Shown here in pieces: positions 1 to 8,405 of a DNA stretch of 64,000 nt (position 1 is its first letter; every line of letters begins with the position of its first letter). The position numbers and the translations under genes were made by a program. This stretch comes from Xanthobacteraceae bacterium. Lineage in GTDB: Bacteria > Pseudomonadota > Alphaproteobacteria > Rhizobiales > Xanthobacteraceae. The stretch covers positions 54,944-118,943 of the forward strand of contig JAIELW010000003.1 of NCBI GenBank assembly GCA_019752575.1. The letters are read 5' to 3'. A model generated the notes under the pieces. It was not told the origin of the DNA. It saw only the letters and a program-made list of their open reading frames with translations, and made no database searches.

Positions 1-1022
1 CAGACCATACGGCTTCTGCGGTCGGCGTCGGGCCAGGCTTCGAGCCGCGCAGGCGGATGCATCAGATGCTGCACAACATGGAACACGACCGGACGATCCG
101 GGTCGTCGGCAAGCTGCACGATGCCCTTCATGCGGAGCAGTTTGTCGCCGTGGGCGGAGCGCATGAGATCGAGGAACATCTCGAGCGTATTCAGCGGAAC
201 CGGCTTGTCGGTCGCGATACTGAAGCTCTTGATCGAGGCGTCGTGGCGCGACGCCTGATCGTGATTGTGATGATGATGATGGCCGTGCCCTTGGTGATGA
301 TGCGTATGCGCGTCTTCTTCCGCGGCAATCACCGCTTCCTCGCGCAGCCAACGCGATACATCGGGGATTTTCCGCTCCGGGTCGTATAGCCCCGCATTGA
401 GCAATTCTTCAGCGCGCGCCTTGCCTTCGAGTAAGGTCGCGGATGGATTCAGACTCTTCAGCCGCTCACGAAGCGCGGGGAGCTGCGCAGCACCCTCCGG
501 CAAATCCGTCTTCGTGATCACGATGCGGTCGGCCATCGCCGCCTGCTTCACCGCTTCTTCGTGGTTGTCGAGCGTCTTCATGCCGTTCACGGCATCGACC
601 AGCGTGACGACGCCGTCGAGCCGGTAGCGCAGCGTGAGATAAGGCTGCGTCATGATGATGTGAATAACGGAGGCCGGATCGGCGATGCCGGTGGTTTCGA
701 TCACCACGCGGTTGAAAGGCTTGCAGCGATTGTTGTCGCGTGCGCGCAACAGATTCTCGAGCGAGTTGACGAGATCGCCGCGCACCGAGCAGCACAGGCA
801 GCCGCTCGCGAGCAGGATCACGCCTTCCTCCACGATCTCGTAGAGATTGTGGTCGATGCCGATATCGCCGACCTCGTTCACGAGCACGGCGGCATCCGAA
901 AGCGCCGGGTCTTTCAAGAGACGATTGAGCAGCGTGGTTTTGCCAGCACCGAGAAAGCCGGTGAAGACATTGAGCGGTATCGGCTCGATAGGTCCCGCCG
1001 ATCTCGCGGGCTGATCGCTCAC
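1..1022 (-). CDS. CobW/CobW_C family GTP-binding metallochaperone (3' end outside window)
   Basis: G3E-family P-loop GTPase expected to insert or supply a metal such as zinc or cobalt to client proteins in the cytoplasm. The real reading frame starts at a GTG (1022-1020) and shows the Walker A motif GFLGAGKT at about residues 22-29 and the family metal-binding motif CLCC at about residues 75-78. A histidine-rich stretch (HTHHHQGHGHHHHHNHD) lies near residues 240-255. The frame is still open at base 1 within a typical CobW C-terminal segment (LEAWPD..RRSRMV), so only the end is missing. The GTG overlaps the stop of the upstream carboxypeptidase gene by 4 bp, which implies translational coupling. 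The metal is not deducible from the sequence. Confidence 0.9.
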   Translation of the reverse strand, partial: MSDQPARSAGPIEPIPLNVFTGFLGAGKTTLLNRLLKDPALSDAAVLVNEVGDIGIDHNLYEIVEEGVILLASGCLCCSVRGDLVNSLENLLRARDNNRCKPFNRVVIETTGIADPASVIHIIMTQPYLTLRYRLDGVVTLVDAVNGMKTLDNHEEAVKQAAMADRIVITKTDLPEGAAQLPALRERLKSLNPSATLLEGKARAEELLNAGLYDPERKIPDVSRWLREEAVIAAEEDAHTHHHQGHGHHHHHNHDQASRHDASIKSFSIATDKPVPLNTLEMFLDLMRSAHGDKLLRMKGIVQLADDPDRPVVFHVVQHLMHPPARLEAWPDADRRSRMV

Positions 1023-2287
1023 GATTCCGAATCCGGCCGCTTCTGCGGATTGGGCGCGACTTTCGGCAATCGCAGCGGCCTCTCGGGCTTCGCGTCTTCC
1101 TGCGGCCCGAAGCCTGCCGGCAGCGGCGCGAAAGCGGAATTCGATTTCGCAAGGTTATGGCCCGGCGTGACGATTTCCATGCGCCCGTTCACAAAGGCAA
1201 CCGCAATCGGCCGCCCGCGTTCGTCGCGCGCCGGTCCGGTGTGTACCCGGATCGGCTTCATCGACGGCGGCAATTCGCTCATCAGCGCGGCGCGGTTGAG
1301 CTTCAGCGCACGCAGCGCGTCTTCCGGCGTTTCGACATCGTCTTCGTCGAGTTCGTCGCCGGAGTCCGACATCGCAACACGGCGGTTGCGATTCTTGCCG
1401 CACATCTGTTCCCAGATGCTCGTGGGGTCCTGCGCGAGATTGGTAATCGCGGACACGCTTTTTGCGCCGCCAAGCAGTGTGTCGAGCGCCGCCCCGCTCT
1501 GGAAACCGCGCTCGAACAGCATCGCCGCCTGTTCGGAGCGTGCGATCGCGTTATGCGAACCGAGCACGACCGCGATCAGGCGCTTGTTGCCGCGATGCGC
1601 GGAAGCCACGAGATTGAACCCCGAAGCGCAGATAAAGCCGGTCTTCATACCGTCGGCGCCCGGATAGCGGTCGATCAGCCGGTTGTAATTGCGGAGCGTA
1701 TGCTTGCCGAGCTGAAGCGAGGGAATCCGGAAATACATTTCGTGTTCCGGAAAGTCTTTGAAGAGAGCCAGCGCCAGAATTGCCATGTCGCGCGCGGTCG
1801 TGACCTGCTCGTCGTCCGGAAGCCCATGCGGATTCTTGAAGCGCGTTGCACTCATACCGAGCGACTGCGCGGCCGCGTTCATCTCGAAGACGAACGCATC
1901 CTGTGTGCCCGAAACGCCTTCCGCGATGACGACCGCCATGTCGTTCGCGGATTTCACCATCAAAAGCTTTATTGCGTTATCGAGCGTGACCGTCTGGCCC
2001 GCGGGAAAACCCGCCTTCGAAGGTAAAGTGGAGGCTGCGAACTGCGAAATCTTGAGAAGCGAAAAAGGATGCAGCTTGCCGTCGCGGATCGCCTTGAAGG
2101 CGACGTAGGTCGTCATCAATTTGGTCACGGACGCCGGATGCCAGGGCTTGCCCGCATCCTGCTCGAGAATGACCTTGCCGCTGTCCGCTTCGATCAGCAC
2201 ATAGGGCCCGGCGGCCGCAGGAACGGCGAGCGCGGCGCTGGCGAAAAGCCCCAATAGAAACGGCCGAAAGCCGCTACCTGCAAACAT
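1019..2287 (-). CDS. D-alanyl-D-alanine carboxypeptidase (PBP5-type, peptidase S11)
   Basis: Periplasmic serine D,D-carboxypeptidase that trims the terminal D-Ala of peptidoglycan pentapeptides. The first ~27 residues form a signal peptide ending AVPAAAG. All three penicillin-binding motifs are visible: SVTK at residues 53-56 (nucleophile Ser53), SAN at 113-115 and KTG at 215-217. The protein is 422 aa, and the roughly 120-residue tail after the catalytic domain is rich in charged and proline residues. The start is the ATG just before the signal peptide. Its stop overlaps the GTG of the CobW-like gene. A metal link between the two is possible but not shown. Confidence 0.93.
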   Translation of the reverse strand: MFAGSGFRPFLLGLFASAALAVPAAAGPYVLIEADSGKVILEQDAGKPWHPASVTKLMTTYVAFKAIRDGKLHPFSLLKISQFAASTLPSKAGFPAGQTVTLDNAIKLLMVKSANDMAVVIAEGVSGTQDAFVFEMNAAAQSLGMSATRFKNPHGLPDDEQVTTARDMAILALALFKDFPEHEMYFRIPSLQLGKHTLRNYNRLIDRYPGADGMKTGFICASGFNLVASAHRGNKRLIAVVLGSHNAIARSEQAAMLFERGFQSGAALDTLLGGAKSVSAITNLAQDPTSIWEQMCGKNRNRRVAMSDSGDELDEDDVETPEDALRALKLNRAALMSELPPSMKPIRVHTGPARDERGRPIAVAFVNGRMEIVTPGHNLAKSNSAFAPLPAGFGPQEDAKPERPLRLPKVAPNPQKRPDSES

Positions 2288-2454
2288 CGAAAGTTATTCT
2301 CGTTTTGAAAGGCCTGAGAGCAAGGCCGGATAGCCCTCGAAGGTCATTTCAGACTCATTCCTAACGCCGATTGAAGTGTCAGGCAAAGTATTCACCGCGC
2401 CGCGGCGATGGGCCTATAGTCCGAAAAAGCGCGAAATATGGCCCCGGAGTTCCC

Positions 2455-3624
2455 ATGACCGCCTGCATCGTCGGCATCGCCCACACCCCGTTCGGAAAAC
2501 TGGACGCCGAAAGCGTCGAGAGCCTCGTCGTGAAGGTTGCCGGAGAAGCGCTCGCCGATGCCGGAATCGAGGCGAAAGACGTCGATGAAGTCGTGCTCGG
2601 GCACTACAACGGCGGCTTCACCCCGCAGAATTTTACCGCCTCGCTGGTCCTGCAGACCGCCCCGGCGCTGCGCTTCAAACAGGCGACCCGCGTGGAAAAT
2701 GCCTGTGCGACCGGCTCAGCCGCCGTTCACCAAGGTTTGAAGTCGATCAAGGCGGGAAGCGCCCGGATCGTGCTCGTCGTCGGCGTCGAGCAGATGACGA
2801 AAGTTTCCGGCGCCGAGGTCGGCAAGATTCTCCTTGGCGCTTCGTATTTGCCGGAAGACGGCGACACCCCGATGGGTTTTGCCGGCGTGTTCGGCAAGAT
2901 CGCCGGAAACTATTTTCAGCGCTTCGGCGACCAGTCGGATGCGCTCGCCATGATCGCCGCGAAGAACCACAAGAACGGCGTCGTCAACCCTTATGCGCAG
3001 ATGCGCAAGGATTTCGGTTTCGAGTTCTGCCGCAACGAGAGCGAGAAGAATCCTTTCGTCGCCGGTCCTCTGAAGCGCACCGACTGCTCGCTCGTCTCGG
3101 ATGGCGCGGCGGCGATCGTACTCACCGACTCCGAGACCGCCCTCAAGCTCGGCAAGCCCGCTATTGCGTTTCGCTCGACAGCGCATGTGCAGGACTTCCT
3201 GCCGATGAGTAAGCGCGACATCATTCTATTCGAAGGTTGCGGCGAGGCATGGAAACGCGCGCTCACGGAAGCGGGCCTCAACATCTACGATCTTTCCTTT
3301 GTCGAGACGCACGACTGCTTCACGGTTGCCGAATTAATCGAATATGAAGCGATGGGTCTTGCGAAGCCCGGTCAAGGCGCGCGTGTGATCGCGGAAGGCA
3401 TTACGCAAAAGACCGGCAAGCTGCCGGTCAACCCCTCCGGCGGCCTCAAGGCCAAGGGCCACCCGATTGGCGCAACCGGCGTTTCCATGCACGCGATGAC
3501 AGCAATGCAGCTGCGTGGCGAAGCGAACGAGATGCAGATCAAGGACGCAACGCTCGGCGGCATCTTCAACATGGGCGGGGCCGCGGTCGCGAATTACGTC
3601 TCCATTCTTGAGAGACTTCGCTGA
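2455..3624 (+). CDS. Thiolase family protein (SCP-x-like acetyl-CoA acyltransferase)
   Basis: Thiolase-fold enzyme that cleaves or condenses acyl-CoA thioesters in the cytoplasm. The start is the ATG at 2455, which is preceded by GGAG and begins MTACIVGIAHTPFG; an in-frame ATG 28 codons upstream adds non-homologous residues. The nucleophilic cysteine sits in VENACATGSA, a histidine in VETHDCFT and the catalytic histidine in KAKGHPIGATG. The C-terminal CGxGxG loop of classical thiolases is replaced by MGGAAVANY, as in the SCP-x/lipid-transfer branch. Length 389 aa. It is a distant paralogue of the PhaA thiolase at 61537. The stop abuts the convergent ndvA stop with no gap. The substrate is unknown. 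Confidence 0.85.
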   Translation: MTACIVGIAHTPFGKLDAESVESLVVKVAGEALADAGIEAKDVDEVVLGHYNGGFTPQNFTASLVLQTAPALRFKQATRVENACATGSAAVHQGLKSIKAGSARIVLVVGVEQMTKVSGAEVGKILLGASYLPEDGDTPMGFAGVFGKIAGNYFQRFGDQSDALAMIAAKNHKNGVVNPYAQMRKDFGFEFCRNESEKNPFVAGPLKRTDCSLVSDGAAAIVLTDSETALKLGKPAIAFRSTAHVQDFLPMSKRDIILFEGCGEAWKRALTEAGLNIYDLSFVETHDCFTVAELIEYEAMGLAKPGQGARVIAEGITQKTGKLPVNPSGGLKAKGHPIGATGVSMHAMTAMQLRGEANEMQIKDATLGGIFNMGGAAVANYVSILERLR

Positions 3625-5406
3625 CTATTTGGCCGCCTGCGGCTGATTCTGCTCGTTGACCATGAATTGCGCCTTCGCGAGTTGCGCGAAGCGCCCGTTC
3701 TTGGCGACCAGTTCGTCGAAAGTACCGCTCTCGACGATCTTGCCTTCGTGAAAGACGAGGATGCGGTCGGCATTGCGGATGGTAGCTAAGCGATGCGCAA
3801 TCACGAAGGTGGTGCGGCCTTTCATCACCTCTTCCAGCGCCTGCTGCACCAGAACTTCCGTGCCCGCATCGAGTGCGCTGGTCGCTTCGTCGAGCACGAG
3901 GATCGGCGGATTCTTCAGGAGCGCGCGGGCAATCGCGAGCCGCTGACGCTCGCCGCCCGATAGCGAACGGCCGCGCTCGCCGACATTCGACTTCAGGCCT
4001 TCCGGCAGGCGGTCGATGAACTGCTTCGCTTGCGCACGGCGCAGCGCGTCGTCGACTTCGGCTTGTGTCGCGTCAGGCTTACCGACCCTGAGGTTTTCTT
4101 CGATCGGGCGGTCGAACAATAGCGCCTCCTGAAACACGACGCCGATGTTCCTGCGCAGCGACACCAGCGTGTAGTCGCGGATATCCACGCCGTCGATTTT
4201 GACTACGCCCTTCTGCGGATCGAAGGCGCGATGCAGGATCGCAAGCGCCGTCGACTTGCCCGCGCCGGTGGCACCCACGAGTGCAATCGTTTCGCCTGCG
4301 TTCGCGTGAAGCGAAATATCGTCCACCGCCGCGCGCTTGCCGTCGTAGGAAAGCGAAATGTGCTCGAAATCGACGACGCCGCGCGGCCTCGGCATTTCGA
4401 TTGCGTTCGGTTTGTCGCGAACCGAAGGCGCGGAATCGAGGACTTCGAAGAATTCCTGCAGGCGCGGCGCGTCGGTAACTAACCGGTTCGCGAAGCTGGC
4501 GGTCTGCTCGAGTTTACCGATGAAGAGTGCCGCGACGTTCACAAACGTCACGATCTCGCCGATGGTGGTGAGATTATGCGTGTACAACCACACGCCGACG
4601 AGGAAGATCGATAGTACCGTGATCGTGGTCGCGGCGCGAGTCGCGACGGCAACCAAAGCCCACCACGACAACACCGGCAATTGCTTCTCCAGCAATTTCT
4701 CGACCACGTTGCGCATGCCGGTCACTTCGGCCTCGGTGCGCGTATAGCTCTGGATCAGCGCGATATTGCCGAGCGCGTCCGCCGCGCGCGCGGAAAGATC
4801 GGTGTGAAAGCCTTCGACCGTCTGCTGCATCGAGATCGTGCGGTTGATCACATAGCTGGTCAGCACGGCGAAGATGATCACGAGTACTACAAGCAGGATT
4901 CCAAGCCGCCAGTTAAGCGTGATCGCGATCGGCAGGAGCACGATGAGCGAGACCAGCGCCACGCATTGCTCGCGGAAAAAAGAAAGCCAGGTGCCCCAAA
5001 GCGCGTCCGCGCCCTGCAGCATCACCTTCATCAGGCGGCCGGAATGCGTACCGCCGTGATAGGCGAGCGGCAGTTGCAGCACGTGCTCGAAATAGCCGGT
5101 GATGATGCCGAGCCTGCGCGTATGCGCGAGCCGGTCGGCATGTAGCGCGATCAGCACGCCGGAGCCGATCGTGAACAGACCGAAGGCAACCCAGGCCCCA
5201 AGCAGCGGCCCCAGGGTTTCCAGACTCGGCATCTCGCTCTTCGACTGGCTCGTTATCAGGTTGTCGATGATCCGTCCGAACAGAATCGGCTCGGCGAAAG
5301 CTGCGACCGCGAGCAGGATGTTCGCAATCGCCAGTACGAAGCCAAGCTTGGCCTGCGGGCCGAGCAGCCCGAGAACGCGGGTATAGAGGCGGACGAATTT
5401 CATCAT
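3625..5406 (-). CDS. ndvA: Cyclic beta-1,2-glucan ABC exporter, fused permease/ATPase
   Basis: Type IV ABC half-transporter that exports cyclic beta-1,2-glucan to the periplasm in Hyphomicrobiales. Residues ~1-310 carry six membrane segments; residues ~345-580 are the ATPase, with Walker [10 protein letters not shown] at 378-386, signature LSGGERQR at 482-489 and Walker B ILVLDE at 502-507. The N-terminus ([13 protein letters not shown], then [11 protein letters not shown]) is characteristic of NdvA/ChvA, and the 593-aa length fits. A lysine- and glutamine-rich tail follows the ATPase. No glucan synthase (ndvB) is visible nearby. Two adjacent ATGs (5406, 5403) can serve as start and neither has a strong ribosome site. 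Confidence 0.88.
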   Translation of the reverse strand: MMKFVRLYTRVLGLLGPQAKLGFVLAIANILLAVAAFAEPILFGRIIDNLITSQSKSEMPSLETLGPLLGAWVAFGLFTIGSGVLIALHADRLAHTRRLGIITGYFEHVLQLPLAYHGGTHSGRLMKVMLQGADALWGTWLSFFREQCVALVSLIVLLPIAITLNWRLGILLVVLVIIFAVLTSYVINRTISMQQTVEGFHTDLSARAADALGNIALIQSYTRTEAEVTGMRNVVEKLLEKQLPVLSWWALVAVATRAATTITVLSIFLVGVWLYTHNLTTIGEIVTFVNVAALFIGKLEQTASFANRLVTDAPRLQEFFEVLDSAPSVRDKPNAIEMPRPRGVVDFEHISLSYDGKRAAVDDISLHANAGETIALVGATGAGKSTALAILHRAFDPQKGVVKIDGVDIRDYTLVSLRRNIGVVFQEALLFDRPIEENLRVGKPDATQAEVDDALRRAQAKQFIDRLPEGLKSNVGERGRSLSGGERQRLAIARALLKNPPILVLDEATSALDAGTEVLVQQALEEVMKGRTTFVIAHRLATIRNADRILVFHEGKIVESGTFDELVAKNGRFAQLAKAQFMVNEQNQPQAAK

Positions 5407-5516
5407 GGCGCAATACGGAGCGGCGCTCTCTGGGGTCTTTAGAAGGCCCGATTATGGCGGGGCGGAATGATTCTGACCAATCGGCACTTAACGCCGTCAG
5501 GCCGGAAAAGAGCCGG

Positions 5517-6620
5517 CTATTTCATCTTTTTCTTTTGCTGCTGCTGGGCCGGCGGCTCCGGTTTCGGCGGCGCGGGTAGATATTGCGCGTCGAAAATCTC
5601 TTCCGGCTTGAGCTTGTTCTTGAAGGTGTAGAACTGGGCGATCTGCTCGAAGGCGCTAGCAAAACGGACCGGGTCTACGCCGCCCACGGTCTCCGCCTTC
5701 GGATCGAACTTCTTGATGTTCTGCGCGACTACGATTTTCAGCCGCTCAAGCTCGACCTCCTTGCGTGCGCCCTGCATGCGCTTCAAGACGGGCTCGATCG
5801 AGGCGTCCGGGTTCTGCATCACGTCGCGAAGCGCACGCGAGTAGGCACGCAGAAAACTCTTGATCGCTTCCGGCTGTTCGGCCTGAAACTTGGCGCTCGC
5901 AAGAATGGCGCTGCCATAAAGATTGATGCCGTAGTCGGCGAGCAACAACACGACGAGATCTTCCTGCGCCACGCCGCGATCCTTGAGATCGACGAAGGCC
6001 GAGAACGAATTTCCGAGCAGCGCATCGACTTCGCCGGAAACCAGCATCGGTACGCGCACCTGCAGGCCGACATTCATCAGCGTCACTTTCTGCGCGTCGA
6101 TGGCGTTGAGCTTCGCAAACAGCGGCCACAACTGCGACGCCGGATCGGCGGCGGGTGCGGCGAGCTTCCGGTTCTCGACGTCTTTGACGAACTGCACACC
6201 GCGGCTCTTGCGCCCGACGAGCGCGTAAGTCGGCTTGTCGTAAACGATGAAGACCGCCTCGATCCCGGTCGGCGGGTTCTGGTCGCGATAACGGATCAGC
6301 GAATTGATGTCGCCGATACTCATGTCGTGCGAGGGCTCGGTCGCGCCGTTCGTGAGCGCAAGCCGTGTGATCGCTTCCATCGGCGTATTCGCGGGCTCCA
6401 CGATCACATCGAGGCCCTGTTCTTTGAAATAGCCCTTGTCGATTGCGAGAAAGAGCGGCGCCGCGGTCCCGTCAATGGAGCGGTCAAGACTGAACCGAAT
6501 ACGCATTTCGCCTTGCGCGGACGCAGGGATCACGGAGGCTAGCGCGAACACAGCTACGAGAAACGCGAATAACGCATTTCCCGCGCCCGGCTGGCGCGCA
6601 ATTGCTCTCCGGCTTTTCAT
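5517..6620 (-). CDS. ABC transporter substrate-binding protein, NMT1/ThiY-like
   Basis: Periplasmic solute-binding protein of the NMT1/SsuA/TauA class, which binds nitrate, sulfonates, pyrimidine precursors or similar small ligands. The ATG at 6620 is chosen because AGGAG lies seven bases upstream and it places a signal peptide (ending ASVIPASAQ) at residues 1-36; a longer frame to 6737 adds non-secretory sequence. The mature part opens with RIRFSLDRSIDGTAAPLFLA, typical of the class. The tail is odd: proline- and glutamine-rich, then KKKMK. No permease or ATPase gene lies beside it, so its transporter partner must be elsewhere. The ligand cannot be assigned. Confidence 0.82.
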   Translation of the reverse strand: MKSRRAIARQPGAGNALFAFLVAVFALASVIPASAQGEMRIRFSLDRSIDGTAAPLFLAIDKGYFKEQGLDVIVEPANTPMEAITRLALTNGATEPSHDMSIGDINSLIRYRDQNPPTGIEAVFIVYDKPTYALVGRKSRGVQFVKDVENRKLAAPAADPASQLWPLFAKLNAIDAQKVTLMNVGLQVRVPMLVSGEVDALLGNSFSAFVDLKDRGVAQEDLVVLLLADYGINLYGSAILASAKFQAEQPEAIKSFLRAYSRALRDVMQNPDASIEPVLKRMQGARKEVELERLKIVVAQNIKKFDPKAETVGGVDPVRFASAFEQIAQFYTFKNKLKPEEIFDAQYLPAPPKPEPPAQQQQKKKMK

Positions 6621-6886
6621 CCTGTCTCCTTGACGTGCCCTACTAGGAACACGCCGCAGCGGATGTATGGCGCAGGTTGGCCCGAATATTTTTGAGCTTC
6701 CTGCGTTATCCTCGCCGCGGCGGCAAGCAAATCCCAAGCCGCCGCCGAGGGCAAGCCTCTAATCTGCGCTAGGCGGGTTCGTTCCATCGTGAACGAGCGT
6801 TCATTGCAGCGATTTCAACTGCCGGAACGGACGATCTGGCGGCTTGCCTTTACTTCGTCATGGGCCGTGCCTAGAGAGTCCGTCGA

Positions 6887-7468
6887 ATGTTGCGCCGTCT
6901 CTACGACTGGGTCCTTGCGCTTTCCGCGCGCCCGTCCGCGCCTTATGCGCTGGCGGGCGTTTCCTTTGCCGAAAGTTCGTTCTTCCCGATCCCGCCGGAC
7001 GCCATGCTGGTGCCGATGTGCCTGGCGCGGCCGAACCGCGCCTTCTTCTATGCCGGTCTCTGCACCATCACCTCGGTTATCGGCGGCCTGTTCGGCTACG
7101 CCATCGGGGCGCTCCTGTACGAGTCGGTCGGTAAATGGCTGATCCAGCTTTACGGCTACGGCCAGCAGTCGGAAGCCTTCCGGCTGGCCTATGCCGAATG
7201 GGGCCACTGGGTGATTCTGATCAAGGGCGTGACCCCGATCCCCTACAAACTCGTGACCATCACGGCGGGTTTTGCCGAATACAATCTGTTCTGGTTCGTG
7301 GTTCTCTCGCTGATCACACGCGGCATGCGCTTCTATCTCGTCGCGGGGCTGCTCTACTGGCTCGGGCCGCCGGCCAAGGACTTTATCGAGAAACGGCTCG
7401 AGCTCGTCTTCACCGCGTTCTTGATCTTATTCATACTCGGAATCGTCGCAGCCATCCTCGTGGCCTGA
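6887..7468 (+). CDS. YqaA/DedA-family (VTT domain) inner-membrane protein
   Basis: Polytopic membrane protein of the VTT/DedA superfamily, whose characterised members act in lipid flipping and membrane homeostasis. The 193-aa sequence has the family pattern: an amphipathic entry with E and PIPP (FAESSFFPIPPDA) near residues 28-40, a glycine-rich re-entrant stretch (GGLFGYAIGALLYE), the TPIPYKLVTITAG segment near residue 120 and a final transmembrane helix. It ends one base before the start of the TauE-like gene, so the two are probably co-transcribed. The exact lipid substrate is unknown. Confidence 0.85.
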   Translation: MLRRLYDWVLALSARPSAPYALAGVSFAESSFFPIPPDAMLVPMCLARPNRAFFYAGLCTITSVIGGLFGYAIGALLYESVGKWLIQLYGYGQQSEAFRLAYAEWGHWVILIKGVTPIPYKLVTITAGFAEYNLFWFVVLSLITRGMRFYLVAGLLYWLGPPAKDFIEKRLELVFTAFLILFILGIVAAILVA

Positions 7469-7469
7469 A

Positions 7470-8198
7470 ATGACCGGCTATTTTTTCGTGCTGATCGTCG
7501 GCGTCTTCGCCGGAACGATTGGCGGCGTGATCGGCACCGGCTCCTCGATCATCCTCCTGCCCGTGCTCGTCTTTACCTTCGGACCCTTGCAGGCGGTGCC
7601 GATCATGGCGGTCGCCGCCATGATGGTGAACTTCGCGCGCGCGATCGCGTGGTGGCGCGAGATCGATTGGCGCGCGCTAGCGGCTTATTCGCTGCCCGCG
7701 ATTCCCGCGGCCGCACTCGGCGCACGCACGCTGATCTCGCTTCCGCCGGCACTGATCGATACGCTCTTGGGACTTTTCTTTCTCGCTATGATTCCGGGAC
7801 GGCGCATTCTCGAAAAACGCGGCTGGCGCGCGACATGGTGGCAGCTTGCGATTGCGGGCGTGCTGATCGGATTTCTCACCGGCATCGTGATTTCGACCGG
7901 TCCCTTGAGCGTGCCGGTCTTTGCCGCCGCGGGACTTATGAAAGGCGCGCTGCTCGCAACCGAAGCCACGGCTTCGCTTTTCATCTACGTCACGAAAGTC
8001 ACGACCTTCGAGCGGTTCGGCGCGCTCTCGCAGGAGACTTTCATCAAGGGCCTCCTCGTCGGCTCGTCGCTGATGGCGGGCACTTTCGTCGGTAAATATC
8101 TCGTGATGCGCACGAGCGCCGATACTTTCGCTAAATTGCTGGATGCGATGCTCGCCTGCTCGGGCCTCGCCCTGTTATGGGCGGCGTATCGAGCATGA
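7470..8198 (+). CDS. TauE/SafE family sulfite/anion exporter
   Basis: Inner-membrane protein of the TauE/SafE (DUF81) family, linked to export of sulfite, sulfoacetate or related anions. It is 242 aa and almost entirely hydrophobic, with the N-terminal glycine-rich signature GTIGGVIGTGSS near residues 12-23 and the repeat-like second half (LTGIVISTGPLSVPVFAAAG). It follows the YqaA-like gene after one base. The tRNA-Leu fragment marking the left end of the integrated element begins eight bases after its stop, so this gene was originally the one just 3' of tRNA-Leu. Confidence 0.85.
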   Translation: MTGYFFVLIVGVFAGTIGGVIGTGSSIILLPVLVFTFGPLQAVPIMAVAAMMVNFARAIAWWREIDWRALAAYSLPAIPAAALGARTLISLPPALIDTLLGLFFLAMIPGRRILEKRGWRATWWQLAIAGVLIGFLTGIVISTGPLSVPVFAAAGLMKGALLATEATASLFIYVTKVTTFERFGALSQETFIKGLLVGSSLMAGTFVGKYLVMRTSADTFAKLLDAMLACSGLALLWAAYRA

Positions 8199-8206
8199 AG
8201 CGGAAG

Positions 8207-8262
8207 TGGTGCCCCTAGCCGGAATCGAACCAGCACGGTGTTGCCACCACCTGATTTTGAGT
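8207..8262 (-). repeat. Left attachment repeat: tRNA-Leu 3' fragment (attL)
   Basis: These 56 bp match the 3' portion of the tRNA-Leu gene at 18676-18731 exactly, from the anticodon loop to the encoded CCA end. Flanking bases differ at both ends (g versus t on the left, g versus c on the right), so the repeat is exactly this long. The fragment lacks the acceptor 5' strand and D arm and is not a functional tRNA. Confidence 0.95.
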
Positions 8263-8366
8263 GACATTAACCAAGAATCCCAGCGAGTCTAGACGAGTCA
8301 CAACGCGCAATATTGCGGATTCACGCGCCGTTTAGACTGGACAACTACACACAGCAAGCCACGTAA

Positions 8367-8385
8367 GCCGTCAGAAACCCCGTCA
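8367..8385 (+). repeat. Left arm-type repeats (CCGTCA x2), candidate integrase/excisionase sites
   Basis: Two CCGTCA units lie 12 bp apart (GCCGTCA at 8367 and CCCGTCA at 8379), just before the integrase ribosome site. The block CCGTCAGAA..CCCGTCAA..GGTT recurs near the right end at 18581-18605 in the same orientation. Paired short direct repeats at both ends of an element are the usual form of integrase arm-type sites. Confidence 0.6.
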
Positions 8386-8405
8386 AGGTTCTGAAGGAGG
8401 CCTGC

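Noticed and set aside
466..1152. 228-codon minus-strand frame over the CobW gene
   Set aside because: It is out of frame with the P-loop, which reads GFLGAGKTT in the neighbouring frame; its product is Arg/Ser-rich and meaningless.
2371..2454. 28-codon extension of the thiolase
   Set aside because: It has no similarity to thiolases, and the ATG at 2455 has a ribosome site and the standard N-terminus.
8207..8262. Second tRNA-Leu gene
   Set aside because: Only the 3' part is present, with no acceptor 5' strand or D arm; it is the left attachment copy.
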